Shown here: positions 16,013 to 25,104 of the stretch, piece by piece
Layout: each line of letters opens with the position of its first letter
How positions within the stretch are numbered: the first letter of the stretch is position 1
Source: JAFAGX01 sp035623335
Lineage (GTDB): Bacteria > Acidobacteriota > Terriglobia > Terriglobales > Acidobacteriaceae
Assembly (NCBI GenBank): GCA_035623335.1
Contig: DASPTQ010000117.1
Span: 3,993-67,992, forward strand
Reading direction: 5' to 3'
Length of the DNA stretch: 64,000 nucleotides
Notes under the pieces: generated by a model
Told to the model about the DNA's origin: nothing
Databases searched by the model: none
The model's input: only the letters and a program-made list of their open reading frames with translations
Program-made: the position numbers and the translations under genes

Positions 16013-18238
16013 GTGGGCATCACAAAATGTCGCTGCCCGGCCTACCGCAAGCTTGCCCTTGCCGGACTCATCGTCCTCCAAGTGGTGGGCGTGTCCCGAT
16101 TGGTTCCCGCTCAGAAGCTTGCTGATGCCGTTGCCCCGGTTCCATCGCAGACCGCCGCAACCGATCAACCCGGTAAATTACCCAGAGTCAGCTTGGATGG
16201 CACCTATTTCACCCGCGATGGCAAGCGCTTTCTGCCGCTAGGTGCGCATTGGGTGCCGGCCAAGGCAGCCATGGAATGGCCGACAGAATGGGATCCCAAG
16301 GACATTGAAGCCGATTTCGCCAAAATGCATGAGCTGGGGTACAGCATCGTGCGCTTCGACATGCTGTGGGCCTGGTTCGAGCCCCGCCCGGGTGATTACA
16401 ACCCGGAAGCTTTCGCCCAGCTCGACTACCTGGTGTCGCTCGCTCACAAGTATCAGATCTACCTTCATCCCAGTCTATTTATCGGCGGGGAAGTAGGGGA
16501 AGCGTATTGGGATGTGCCTTGGCGCCACGGACGGCATCCGCATGCCGATCCGGAGATGTTGCGCCTGCAAGGCAATCTAGCGGCGGAGTTCGGCCGTCGC
16601 TATGTCAATGAGAATGCCATCATCGCCTGGGACCTGACGGATGAGCCGCCATTTTGGATCGTCGAAGACCAAACCACGGATGCGATGGCGATCAACTGGA
16701 CACACCTGATCGTGGACGGCATTCGTCACTACGATAAGCTTCACCCGATTGTCGTCGGTACCAGCGGGCAAGAATTAGGCCACGGCCCATTTCGTTCCGA
16801 CAACATCGCCCCGTTTGTCGACTTCTTTAGTGTTCACCCGTTCACCCTCTATGCCCCGGAATTGTTTCCCGATCCCCTGCTTTCCGCCCGGGGAACCTAC
16901 GGGGCCGCCTTTGAGATTGCACTGTCGAACGGTGCCGGGCATCCCGTGATGATCCATGAAATGGGGGCATCGACCGCCCAGTTTTCTCCCGAGAGAGTGG
17001 CGGCCTACGATCGGGCGCAGATGTATTCCGGGCTGGGCGCCGGCAGTATCGGGGTTGACCTATGGTGCTATACCGACGCGTCCCCCGAGCAGTTTCATAA
17101 AGTCCCCTACCTGCGAACTCCGCAAGAAACCGGCTGGGGCATGACCACCTGGGACCGGCAGGACAAACCGCTGGCCCGGGAGTTCAAGAAGTTTGCGCAG
17201 ATTGCGGGCCACCTCGATCTCAGCGGGCTCTCACCCGCGGCGGCGGAGGCTGGCATCATCATTCCGGGTGAGTGGGCCAAGCCTCACGGCGATTTTTCCC
17301 GTTTTGGGTTGACCGGACCAGCCGTGATTCCCTACGTGTCTATGAACGATGGCGATGCCATGCCGGGACGACAGCCGAGCGCGAGCAGCGCCAACGACTG
17401 GCTCATGGGCTCGGCCCTGACTTCTTTCGTCCTGGCGCGCCGTGCCGGTCTCAAAGCAGATTTCCCGCGAGAGTATGACGATTGGAGCAAGCGTCCCATG
17501 CTCTTGCTGCCCTCGCCCCTCACCAGTACGGGCGATGCTTTCCTCGTGCATGTGCATTCCGACTTCTATGCGAAGGCAAAGAAGTATGTGGAACAGGGTG
17601 GGGTTCTGTATGCCTCGGTCGCCTCCGACGGGGCTATTCCCGAGATGGCTTCTCTTTTTGGAGCCCGGCTGGTGGATCGGGCTCCGAGCTCTGAAGTCAC
17701 GCTGAAATTCGTCGAACCTTTCGGCGACTTCAAGCCCGGGGATACGCTGCATTATTCCGTCCCGACCTCTTCGATTGAGTCCTGGGGCTCCTTGGTGGAG
17801 GTGAGCAGCGGTCGGGTGATCGCCGTCGATGAGGATGGCCATCCGGCGCTCGTCACCCATTCCCTAGGCTCGGGCAAGACTCTTTTGAGCGCCTACCCCC
17901 TCGAACACTACTTGGCTTCGGTACCGTCGGTGTTCGACCAACCCGAAAATACCCACCGCGTCTATCAAGCCTTTCGAGACTGGGCCGGGATCCAGCCCGT
18001 GTTTCGCACCGACCGGACTGCGGTCGAAGTATCCGCGCTTTCGGGAGAGAGTCGCGGCTACCTGATCTTGGTGAATCACGGCGCAACCTCACAGAACGTA
18101 ACCGTCTTCTCGAGCCGAGCTCTGCGTACGCTCAGCCGCCTCGGCCCGGATTCAGCCGCAGCACTCTCAGGCGGAAAATCGGGCTGGAAAATCGCGATCG
18201 AACCCTATGACGGCGCGATTCTGGAATGGAAGCAATGA
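16013..18238 (+). CDS. Clan GH-A glycoside hydrolase with GATase-like C-terminal domain
   Basis: 741 residues from a GTG with AAGGAG seven bases upstream, and a signal-anchor-like N-terminus (LALAGLIVLQVVGVSRLVPA). A TIM-barrel domain (about 60-400) contains RFLPLGAHWVP and IVRFDMLWAWFEPRPGDYNP. The likely acid/base Glu211 is in AWDLTDEPP and the likely nucleophile Glu316 in VMIHEMGAS. Residues about 405-640 resemble the glutamine-amidotransferase-like trimerisation domain of GH42 beta-galactosidases (KYVEQGGVLYASVASDGAIP), followed by a short beta domain. The substrate is probably a beta-linked glycoside, but galactosidase versus mannosidase cannot be decided. The stop overlaps the next gene. 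Confidence 0.7.
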   Translation: MGITKCRCPAYRKLALAGLIVLQVVGVSRLVPAQKLADAVAPVPSQTAATDQPGKLPRVSLDGTYFTRDGKRFLPLGAHWVPAKAAMEWPTEWDPKDIEADFAKMHELGYSIVRFDMLWAWFEPRPGDYNPEAFAQLDYLVSLAHKYQIYLHPSLFIGGEVGEAYWDVPWRHGRHPHADPEMLRLQGNLAAEFGRRYVNENAIIAWDLTDEPPFWIVEDQTTDAMAINWTHLIVDGIRHYDKLHPIVVGTSGQELGHGPFRSDNIAPFVDFFSVHPFTLYAPELFPDPLLSARGTYGAAFEIALSNGAGHPVMIHEMGASTAQFSPERVAAYDRAQMYSGLGAGSIGVDLWCYTDASPEQFHKVPYLRTPQETGWGMTTWDRQDKPLAREFKKFAQIAGHLDLSGLSPAAAEAGIIIPGEWAKPHGDFSRFGLTGPAVIPYVSMNDGDAMPGRQPSASSANDWLMGSALTSFVLARRAGLKADFPREYDDWSKRPMLLLPSPLTSTGDAFLVHVHSDFYAKAKKYVEQGGVLYASVASDGAIPEMASLFGARLVDRAPSSEVTLKFVEPFGDFKPGDTLHYSVPTSSIESWGSLVEVSSGRVIAVDEDGHPALVTHSLGSGKTLLSAYPLEHYLASVPSVFDQPENTHRVYQAFRDWAGIQPVFRTDRTAVEVSALSGESRGYLILVNHGATSQNVTVFSSRALRTLSRLGPDSAAALSGGKSGWKIAIEPYDGAILEWKQ

Positions 18239-19206
18239 TCGAGCACCAGCCGGCGAAAGACGCTATGATCGCGGCGGTCGATATTGGCGGCACCAAGATC
18301 GCGGTTGGCATGATCGACGACCGCGGATCTGTCCGCTCACGATTGGAGGCTCCGACCGACCCGGAACAAGGCTATCCGAGTGCCCTCGATCGAATCACGA
18401 CGATGTTGCGGACAGCGGCCCGGACTGCGGGCTGTGAAGTTGGGGGGATCGGCATCGGATCCACCGGTCCGGTCGATCCCATGACCGGGAAGTTCGGCAA
18501 CGTGAACTTTTTTCCCCATTGGGAAGGAGAGAATCCGGTGCGGGACTTGGAATGCCGGTTCAGGGTATCGGCGGCCATGGAAAACGATGCCGACGCGGCT
18601 GCGCTCGGGGAGGCGGCGTGGGGCGCCGGGCAACGCAAACAGAGGTTAATCTATGTCACGGTGGGAACCGGCATCGGCGCCGGACTGGTGTTCGATGGTG
18701 AGCTTTATCGCGGCGTCGACCAGGCGCATCCTGAGATTGGGCACCACCTCGTCGATCCCTCCGGCCCACCCTGCACCTGCGGCTTTCGTGGGTGCTGGGA
18801 GTCGTTGGCCGCCGGTCCGGCTATGGTGGAGTGGTTTCGAGCCAATGCGCCGGCAGAGCACCCCGAGCTGGCGACCTTGACGGCGAAACGAATCTGCGAG
18901 TTGGCTCGAGAGTCGGACACCCTGGCACGCCGGGCGGTGGAGCACGAAGTGCAATATCTCGGACTGGGCCTGGCGAACCTGGTCACGCTGTTCGCTCCCG
19001 ATGCCATCGTACTGGGGGGAAGCCTGATGAAGAGTTCCGACCTGTTCCTCCCCGGAATCCGCAACCTGATCCGACAGAGCTGTAAGTATGTTCCCTTTGA
19101 AAAGACAGAGTTGGCATTAGCCTCACTCGGGGAAGATGCCAATCTGATCGGCGCTGCCAGGGTTTGGCATCACCGCTTTCCGGAGAGAGGAACATCGCGT
19201 GCCTGA
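18226..19206 (+). CDS. ROK-family sugar kinase
   Basis: 326 residues. It phosphorylates a hexose or N-acetylhexosamine with ATP. The N-terminal phosphate loop is AAVDIGGTKIAVGMIDDRG. The ROK signature region contains YVTVGTGIGAGLVFDGELYR, HPEIGHHLVDPSG, and the zinc motif CTCGFRGCWESLAAGPA (three Cys plus the preceding His). The annotated start overlaps the glycoside hydrolase by 13 bases; the in-frame ATG at 18235, forming an ATGA overlap, is an equally good start and implies translational coupling. Operon partners point to a glucose-, mannose- or GlcNAc-type substrate. Confidence 0.9.
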   Translation: MEAMIEHQPAKDAMIAAVDIGGTKIAVGMIDDRGSVRSRLEAPTDPEQGYPSALDRITTMLRTAARTAGCEVGGIGIGSTGPVDPMTGKFGNVNFFPHWEGENPVRDLECRFRVSAAMENDADAAALGEAAWGAGQRKQRLIYVTVGTGIGAGLVFDGELYRGVDQAHPEIGHHLVDPSGPPCTCGFRGCWESLAAGPAMVEWFRANAPAEHPELATLTAKRICELARESDTLARRAVEHEVQYLGLGLANLVTLFAPDAIVLGGSLMKSSDLFLPGIRNLIRQSCKYVPFEKTELALASLGEDANLIGAARVWHHRFPERGTSRA

Positions 19207-20245
19207 CCTGAGAATGATCGAAGGCCAATACGTGCGCGATATCCTCGATCAGCCTTCCGCCCTCGAAAAAACTCTCACCAACCTCGGCTCGCCCAGAGAC
19301 CTGAAGCGCTTGGCTGCGAAACTCAACCGGGGTCAGTTCGAGCGCATCGTGCTGACCGGCATGGGCTCGTCTTTCCATGTCTTGCATCCTCTCAACCTTG
19401 CGCTCGTCGCCGCTGGTTTCACCTCCGTCCCGATCGAAACCTCCGAGTTGATTCATTATGCGAATCGTCTCTTCGATGCGAAGACGCTGGTGGTGGCGGT
19501 GTCCCAATCGGGCAAGAGCGCCGAGATGGTGAGGCTGCTCGCGATGAATCGCCGGCAGTCACCGATCATCGCCGTCACCAACAGTCCGCGAAGCCCTCTG
19601 GCGACCGGTGCGAATGCCACCCTGCTGACCCAGGCTGGAAAGGAGTTCTCCGTCTCCTGCAAGACCTATGTTACGGCCCTGCTGGCCCTAAGGTGGCTGG
19701 GCGATGTTCTGTGCGAGCGCAATCTCCGCAGAACGCGGCAGGAGTTGGCGCAGACGCCGTTGGCTGTCGAGTGTTATCTAGACAACTGGAAAGAGAACGT
19801 TCGTTCCTTAGCAGGTCAGCTCACCCGGATACGGCATTTGTTTCTGGTCGGTCGGGGTGCCTCGTTGGCTGCCGTGGGCACGGGCGCTCTAATCATCAAG
19901 GAATCCGCACATTTTCACGCCGAGGGCATGAGCAGCGCTGCCTTCCGCCACGGGCCGCTTGAGATGCTCAGCCGCGAAACCTTTGTCTTGGTCTTTGCCG
20001 GTGATCCCAAGACCAAGGAATTGAATGACCGGCTCTGGCAGGACATTCGGGAGAAGGACGGAAAGGCGGAAATCGTAGGTGAAACAGGCTCCGGCCTGCC
20101 GTACTGCCTGCCGGCAGTCCCGACTTCCCATCTCCCCATCCTCGAAATTCTTCCCGTGCAGATGATCACTTTGGCCCTGGCCGCATCCCGCGGACGCGAA
20201 GCCGGCAGATTCGAGCTGGCCTCGAAGATCACCACCGTGGAATAA
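19199..20245 (+). CDS. Double-SIS-domain sugar-phosphate isomerase/deaminase (GlmS C-terminal or AgaS/FrlB type)
   Basis: 348 residues from a GTG that overlaps the ROK gene by 8 bases, with GAGAGGA seven bases upstream. Two SIS folds are visible: residues about 35-165 (RIVLTGMGSSFHVLHPLNLA, VVAVSQSGKSAEMVRLL with the Ser-Gln-Ser-Gly sugar-phosphate loop) and about 205-340 (LFLVGRGASLAAVGTGALI, KESAHFHAEGMSSAAFRHGP). There is no glutaminase domain, so it is not a full GlmS. It is more likely a glucosamine-6-phosphate deaminase or a related ketosamine-phosphate deglycase. This fits the preceding ROK kinase acting on an amino sugar. Confidence 0.85.
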   Translation: MPDLRMIEGQYVRDILDQPSALEKTLTNLGSPRDLKRLAAKLNRGQFERIVLTGMGSSFHVLHPLNLALVAAGFTSVPIETSELIHYANRLFDAKTLVVAVSQSGKSAEMVRLLAMNRRQSPIIAVTNSPRSPLATGANATLLTQAGKEFSVSCKTYVTALLALRWLGDVLCERNLRRTRQELAQTPLAVECYLDNWKENVRSLAGQLTRIRHLFLVGRGASLAAVGTGALIIKESAHFHAEGMSSAAFRHGPLEMLSRETFVLVFAGDPKTKELNDRLWQDIREKDGKAEIVGETGSGLPYCLPAVPTSHLPILEILPVQMITLALAASRGREAGRFELASKITTVE

Positions 20246-20271
20246 GCCGCCACCGCATAGCGTCTGGCGGC
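20246..20271 (+). terminator. Hairpin directly after the sugar operon
   Basis: GCCGCCA (20246-20252) and TGGCGGC (20265-20271) are perfect 7-bp arms with a 12-base loop, starting on the base after the stop codon of the SIS gene. No U-run follows directly, so termination is likely but not certain. The convergent response-regulator gene ends about 90 bases further on. Confidence 0.4.
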
Positions 20272-20363
20272 GGATGATTTCAGCTTTTGGGGCGGGTGGG
20301 AGCTCTTCGGATAACGGGAACAATCTCGGACCAACCGTGCACGGCTGGAGGGCGGAGAGCGAT

Positions 20364-20744
20364 CTATCCCTTTTGGAAGACCCGGGCGATCGCCTGCAGA
20401 AGGGCCGATGAGTTCTGATCGGCTAGCCCTTTAGACTTTTCTACGAAATCGGTGGCACCTTCCTCTATGATCTTTTTTCGGTTCATCTCCGAGAGGCTGG
20501 TCAACACGATGACAGGAAGAGCCTGGGTGGACGGGTTCTTGCGCACAGCTTGCAGCACTTCAACCCCCGAGAGCTTCGGCAGCATCATGTCCAGCACCAA
20601 CAGATCGGGAGTCTGACTCTGAACGATTTTTAAGCCTTCTTCGCCGTCGCCAGCGGTCAACACTTCGTAGCCCGCCTTGGCTAGCATTCTGGCGTTCGCC
20701 GTGCGCAGCAATTTGCTGTCATCGACCAGTAGTATCTTCTTCAT
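20364..20744 (-). CDS. Single-domain response regulator (CheY-like receiver)
   Basis: 126 residues, just a receiver domain. It has the acidic pair in LLVDDSKLLR (Asp8, Asp9), the phospho-acceptor Asp52 in DLLVLDMMLPKLSG, the conserved Thr in VIVLTSL and the Lys in FVEKSKGL. There is no output domain, so it would act by protein-protein contact or as a phosphate relay. No histidine kinase is adjacent; the divergent neighbour is a c-di-GMP enzyme. Confidence 0.92.
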   Translation of the reverse strand: MKKILLVDDSKLLRTANARMLAKAGYEVLTAGDGEEGLKIVQSQTPDLLVLDMMLPKLSGVEVLQAVRKNPSTQALPVIVLTSLSEMNRKKIIEEGATDFVEKSKGLADQNSSALLQAIARVFQKG

Positions 20745-21239
20745 GCCGCTTCAGTTTCCCAAACCAGGACGAGAATGGCAAGCAATTTGAAGGATGTGCA
20801 AGCCCGGCGGTTTTTCGCGGGAACGACGCAGACCGCGTGACGGATAGATTCAGGTGTTGGGTACCAAAGTACCGGGTCGAATTCGTGGCTGAGACTATCC
20901 CGGGGAACAAGCGGCCCTATACTACTCTCAGAGAGCAAGTCTTTCGCCTTGTCTTGATTTGGGGCGCGACACGCGATGGGGCGGCGCTTCGTTTGGGCAC
21001 ATCCAAACGTGCCCGTCTCAGGCCATGCAACTTAGGAGGGGTGCCTGTTCTTACTGTCGGAAGTTCACCATGGGTACCATCCGCCCGGTGTCTCCCGAAC
21101 CAGTTGCCGTTGTTCCGTTTCTGGAGGCTCCTGCCCGCGGGCGACAGGCTGGTTTGCTTCCCTTCGGCGCCCGGTTCTGTGCGGCCTGCTGCTGCTCGAA
21201 TGTCTGCTCCAGAGTTCCTGTGCCTACCACTCGCGGACG
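20745..21239 (+). other. Divergent upstream region, probably holding the true N-terminus of the GGDEF/EAL gene
   Basis: No separate gene is recognised. In the frame of the downstream c-di-GMP protein, the open frame continues upstream of 21240 to a stop at 21033 and encodes a hydrophobic helix (RRPVLCGLLLLECLLQSSCA, about 21160-21220). No ATG, GTG or TTG occurs earlier in that frame before the stop. An ATG at 21070 in another frame (MGTIRPVSPEPVAVVPFLEA) could be joined by a one-base frameshift near 21150-21175. CTTAGGAGGGG at 21031-21041 resembles a ribosome site. Confidence 0.4.
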
Positions 21240-23144
21240 GTGTGGGCGTCCGCGGTCCGATATTCGCCGTGGTTGTTGGCCGGCTTATTTTCTGTGCTGG
21301 CCCTCCCCGCGGGCTATCAGCAGCTCCGGCTCCGCTGGATGCGGCAGACGGCCGGGAAACGGGAAGAGCTCTTTCGACTGGTGGCAGAAAACGCGGCGGA
21401 CATGATCGCCCTGGTCGACACCAAGGGCAGGCGCCTCTACAACAACCCTGCCTACAAGAAAATTCTCGGCTATTCTCCTACGGAACTCGAGGCAACGTCC
21501 GCCTTTGAGCAAGTCCACCCCGAAGACCGCTTCAACGTGATGGAGGCGGCCCGCCTAGCCCGTGACGGCGCCACCGAACGAAGATTGGAATACCGCATCC
21601 GCCATAAGAGCGGTACCTGGCGTGTTCTCGAGTCGACCGCCAATGCCGTCAAGAATAATAAAGGAGAGGTGGAAGAAATCGTCATCGTAACCCGTGACAT
21701 CACGGACCGGAAGCGAGCCGAAGAACAACTCGAGTACAACGCCTTTCACGATCCTCTGACCGGCTTTCCTAGACGCAATCTCTTCGTGGACCGGCTACAA
21801 CACTGTTGGCTTCGAGCTCGACGGAATCCCGATTACAAGTATGCAGTTCTGTTTCTCGATGTGGATGGTTTCAAGGTGTTCAATGACTCGATGGGTCATG
21901 AAGGTGGCGATCAACTGATCATTGAGATCGGTCGCCGGCTGTCGGCCTGCCTCCGCTACGACGATACGGTGACTCTTCCCAAAGACCAGCAGAAAGTCGG
22001 CGATCCGGTTCTCTCCCGGCTGGGCGGAGATGAATTCACCATTCTGCTGGACGGGTTGAGGGATCCGAGTGATGCCATGCGCGTGGCTAAGCGTATCCAA
22101 TCGGCGATGGGCAAACCGTTCCACATCGCCGGGCGGGGCATCTTCACCTCGGCCAGCATTGGCATCGCGCTGAACACCACACCCCACGAGCGGCCTGAGG
22201 ATCTACTGCGAGATGCCGACATCGCCATGCGCCGAGCCAAGGCTCTGGGAAAATCGCGCTGCCAGCTCTTTGATACCGACATGCATACTCGAGTCGTAGG
22301 CCGACTCAAGCTCGAATCAGAGTTGCGCATCGCCTTGGAGGAGCAACAGCTTCGTCTACACTATCAGCCCATTGTCCAGGTGGAAACAGGGTTGATCGTT
22401 GGTTTCGAGGCCCTGCTGCGATGGCAACACCCCGAGCAGGGTCTACTCGCACCCGACAAGTTTATTGAGATCGCGGAGAGTACTGGCCTCATCGTTCCCA
22501 TCGGGCGATGGGTGCTGGACACCGCCTGCGAACAAATTCGCGTGTGGCAGTCAAAGTTCCCTTCCCATCCTCCGCTCGGCATCAGTGTCAATGTTTCGGC
22601 GAAGCAGTTTGCGCATACTCTGCTGGTCAGTGATGCCCGCGCGGTGATTCAGAAGACAGCGATAGAACCGAACCTGCTGCAGTTAGAAGTCACCGAAAGC
22701 ATGGCGATGGCGGATCCCGACTTAACCGATCGCGTTCTGTTCCAGCTCAAAGAGCTCGGAATTCAGATCGGCATCGACGACTTTGGCACCGGGCACTCGT
22801 CTCTGAGTCGACTGCGGCGCTTTCCTGTTGATGTGATCAAGATCGATCGCTCCTTCGTCCACAACATGGATGACGATCACATCAATCGCGACATCGTTCA
22901 TCTGATCCTCACCTTGGCCCAGAACCTTAACCTGAAGGTAATCGCGGAAGGAATTGAATCGCCCGCCCATGTCCAGCAGCTCAAGCAACTGAATTGCAAA
23001 CTCGGACAAGGCTATTTCTTCTCGCCTCCGCTCGACGCAGACAAAGTCGAGCAGCTGCTGGCCAACAGCGCCGGCCAGCGTGACGAAGGACATCGACTCC
23101 AGCCTCCGATGGTCCGTGCCACAGCGGCGGGAACAGAAACATAG
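21240..23144 (+). CDS. PAS-GGDEF-EAL cyclic-di-GMP turnover protein
   Basis: 634 residues from the GTG at 21240. A short hydrophobic segment (about 9-25) precedes a PAS domain (about 45-155; ENAADMIALVDTKGRRLYNN, VTRDITDRKRAEEQ). The GGDEF domain spans about 165-345, with the intact GGDEF at 262-266 but no RxxD inhibitory site at the expected place. The EAL domain spans about 360-615, with EALLRW at 390-395, NVSAKQF, ESMAM and DDFGTGHSS, so both synthase and phosphodiesterase residues look intact. The start is uncertain because an extra membrane helix is encoded in frame upstream (see 20745-21239). It is an inner-membrane signalling protein, divergent from the receiver gene. Confidence 0.9.
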   Translation: MWASAVRYSPWLLAGLFSVLALPAGYQQLRLRWMRQTAGKREELFRLVAENAADMIALVDTKGRRLYNNPAYKKILGYSPTELEATSAFEQVHPEDRFNVMEAARLARDGATERRLEYRIRHKSGTWRVLESTANAVKNNKGEVEEIVIVTRDITDRKRAEEQLEYNAFHDPLTGFPRRNLFVDRLQHCWLRARRNPDYKYAVLFLDVDGFKVFNDSMGHEGGDQLIIEIGRRLSACLRYDDTVTLPKDQQKVGDPVLSRLGGDEFTILLDGLRDPSDAMRVAKRIQSAMGKPFHIAGRGIFTSASIGIALNTTPHERPEDLLRDADIAMRRAKALGKSRCQLFDTDMHTRVVGRLKLESELRIALEEQQLRLHYQPIVQVETGLIVGFEALLRWQHPEQGLLAPDKFIEIAESTGLIVPIGRWVLDTACEQIRVWQSKFPSHPPLGISVNVSAKQFAHTLLVSDARAVIQKTAIEPNLLQLEVTESMAMADPDLTDRVLFQLKELGIQIGIDDFGTGHSSLSRLRRFPVDVIKIDRSFVHNMDDDHINRDIVHLILTLAQNLNLKVIAEGIESPAHVQQLKQLNCKLGQGYFFSPPLDADKVEQLLANSAGQRDEGHRLQPPMVRATAAGTET

Positions 23145-23242
23145 GGTGGGGCGGGCTCGAGCGAGCCCCTTGCCACCGATTCTTGGGGTAAACTCGCGGT
23201 TGGCACCTGCCGCCAACCCGGAACGGCTGGGCACGGTGCAGA

Positions 23243-23719
23243 GTGTCACCTATGGACAATGCTTTCATGGCGCGCGCCATTCAGCTCTCCCTCGACAACG
23301 TTCTCCGCGGCCAGGGAGGCCCGTTTGGCGCCGTCCTGGTGAAGAATGGCACGATCGTAGCCGAGGGCGTCAATCGAGTTACGGCTACCCCTGATCCCAC
23401 GGCACACGCCGAAGTGGTTGCGATCCGCGAAGCTTGTGCCCGACTCGGCGTCTTCGAGCTCAAAGACTGCGAGCTGTATAGCTCCTGCGAACCCTGCCCG
23501 ATGTGCCTGGGGGCAATCTACTGGGCTCGCCTGGCTCGCGTCTATTTCGCCAACTTTGCCGCCGACGCCTCCAAGATCGGCTTCGATGACTCGTTCATCC
23601 ACCAACAACTCGCCAAGCCCCTTTCCGAGCGTGCGATTCCCATGGTCCAGATGATGCGCGAGCAGGCGCTCGCCGCCTTCCGTGCCTGGCAGGACAGGCG
23701 AGACAAAATTCCCTACTGA
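23243..23719 (+). CDS. guaD: Guanine deaminase of the cytidine-deaminase fold
   Basis: 158 residues from GTG 23243 (ATG at 23252 is the alternative). Zn-binding motifs are TAHAEV and SSCEPCPMCLGAIYWA. Beyond the deaminase core, the segment GFDDSFIHQQLAKP and the LVKNG...PTAHAEVVAIREA pattern match the Bacillus GuaD type rather than the tRNA adenosine deaminase TadA. It hydrolyses guanine to xanthine and ammonia in purine salvage. It is probably transcribed alone. Confidence 0.85.
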   Translation: MSPMDNAFMARAIQLSLDNVLRGQGGPFGAVLVKNGTIVAEGVNRVTATPDPTAHAEVVAIREACARLGVFELKDCELYSSCEPCPMCLGAIYWARLARVYFANFAADASKIGFDDSFIHQQLAKPLSERAIPMVQMMREQALAAFRAWQDRRDKIPY

Positions 23720-23827
23720 GATGGCTTCCGGAGCGATGGCCGCAAGCCGCTCCTCGCGTGCCGCTCTGAGAGAACGGCCAAGCGCAACCGGCTGGGCTAG
23801 GAAATGGTCAAGTCCAAAGAAGACTGC

Positions 23828-24430
23828 TCAATAAAAAAGATATTTGCGCCACTTATCGTCGGAACGGCCCATGAGCCGCATGATGTGACGGCTGGTGTGA
23901 AGATTGAAGGCCCGCGGCTCCCGCATCAGCCTCATCCCCGCCTCACTTGGAAGCTGGTTTCCCTTGCGGCGATTGCAGGGATGGCAGCAGGCCACCAAGT
24001 TTTCCCAAGTGGAAGCCCCGGCCCGCGAACGAGGGACTACATGGTCGAGGGTCAGGTCGCCCGAGGGCAACACTTCGGCGCAATATTGGCAGGTATTGCG
24101 GTCCCGCAGCAGAATGTTCTTGCGCGACAGAGCCCGCGTCTGGTGGGGGATGCGCCGATATTCGAGCAACCGGATTACCGAGGGCAAACGAATCGCAAGA
24201 CGCGCGGCATGCAGAAAGTGGCCATTCTCTTCCTCGGCGATCGCCGCACCTTTGAGAACCAGGACAATGGCACGTCTGGCGGCGCAGACATTGATGGGCT
24301 CGTAGGAGGCATTGAGCACTAGCACGGGAGCATGGAGGACGGGCCCGTTGCCTTCACCAGACCCTGCGGCCGGGAGCGAAGCCGTCGTCCGCTCTAGCGT
24401 ATTCGGCGAGTTGTGCCATTTCCCTGACAT
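23828..24430 (-). CDS. HNH endonuclease
   Basis: 200 residues. The HNH core lies at about 105-160: RNTCQYCAEVLPSGDLTLDH, then VVPRSRAGASTWENLVACC and HPCNRRKGN. That gives two CxxC zinc knuckles around the DH, N and H residues. The N-terminal part (VLHAPVLVLNASYEPINVCA) is that of the widespread small HNH proteins found singly in many bacterial chromosomes, whose role (DNA repair or defence) is unresolved. No methylase or phage genes are adjacent, so a restriction role is not supported. Confidence 0.88.
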   Translation of the reverse strand: MSGKWHNSPNTLERTTASLPAAGSGEGNGPVLHAPVLVLNASYEPINVCAARRAIVLVLKGAAIAEEENGHFLHAARLAIRLPSVIRLLEYRRIPHQTRALSRKNILLRDRNTCQYCAEVLPSGDLTLDHVVPRSRAGASTWENLVACCHPCNRRKGNQLPSEAGMRLMREPRAFNLHTSRHIMRLMGRSDDKWRKYLFY

Positions 24431-25104
24431 GTCCGTCCCTTACCGCCACCACCTACCGTTTGGATGCTCGCACGCTCGGTCAAGACGTGCGCGCGGCCCC
24501 AACCCTCGAAATGATGCCACGCCTGTTCTCACCTCCGAAAAGCCAAAAGAGGCAGCTCGTAACGAAAGTGACCGCCTGCCTGATCGGCCTGCTTCGGGAA
24601 ATCGGGAACCTATAGGAAGGAAAGGCTTACCAGGGAACAGAGAGACGCATGCCGGGGCAACGAGGTTAGCTCCCAAGCTGGAAGAGAACAACAGCCGACC
24701 CCGCTGTGGAATTTTGCCACCCGTGAGCCGAGTTGGGTTACTGCAACTGCTGAAGACACCCCTCCCTCGCTCGACCTCTCAAATGGAGGCTCCGGGCCGG
24801 GCGACTGCCCTCAGTATAGCCATGGCGGATTCGACACGCAATCGCAATACCGCGACTGGAGGGTACAAGGGTCAGAGGACGGGCGTTACGCCAGTGCTAA
24901 GCCCGGAAGGCGAGAAAGGGCCCTCCCGTGGGGATCCCGATACCTCCACAAGACCTGTTCTGGCGGATCGGACACTTCTTTCCGCCGATTTGGGATCGGC
25001 CGCAGCAGGCTAGGCGAGACCGTTCTTGCACTTGTAAAACAGTCCGTCTGCATGGTAACGTGCGCCGTCCAAAGTTTGGCGATCATTCTCGAGAGGATTG
25101 TCGG
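24431..25104 (+). other. Long intergenic region upstream of the OPT transporter
   Basis: 674 bases without a recognisable gene. A long plus-strand open frame (24312-25013) is rich in Pro, Arg and Ser and overlaps the HNH gene antisense; it looks like a GC-driven spurious frame. No riboswitch class, tRNA, SRP, RNase P, tmRNA or 6S consensus was recognised. The promoter and 5' leader of the transporter at 25105 presumably lie in the last part. Confidence 0.4.

Noticed and set aside
15866..20825. Repeated GCGGTTTTTCGCGGG at about 15866 and 20809 as an insertion-site duplication
   Set aside because: Only 15 bases, 5 kb apart, flanking a coherent operon plus another gene; no mobile element genes between them.
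23828..24430. Restriction or phage-defence island around the HNH nuclease
   Set aside because: Neighbours are housekeeping and transport genes; no methylase, helicase or phage gene is present.
24312..25013. Plus-strand open frame of 233 codons
   Set aside because: Composition is rich in Arg, Pro and Ser, it overlaps the HNH gene antisense, and shows no motif or ribosome site; typical of GC-rich antisense frames.
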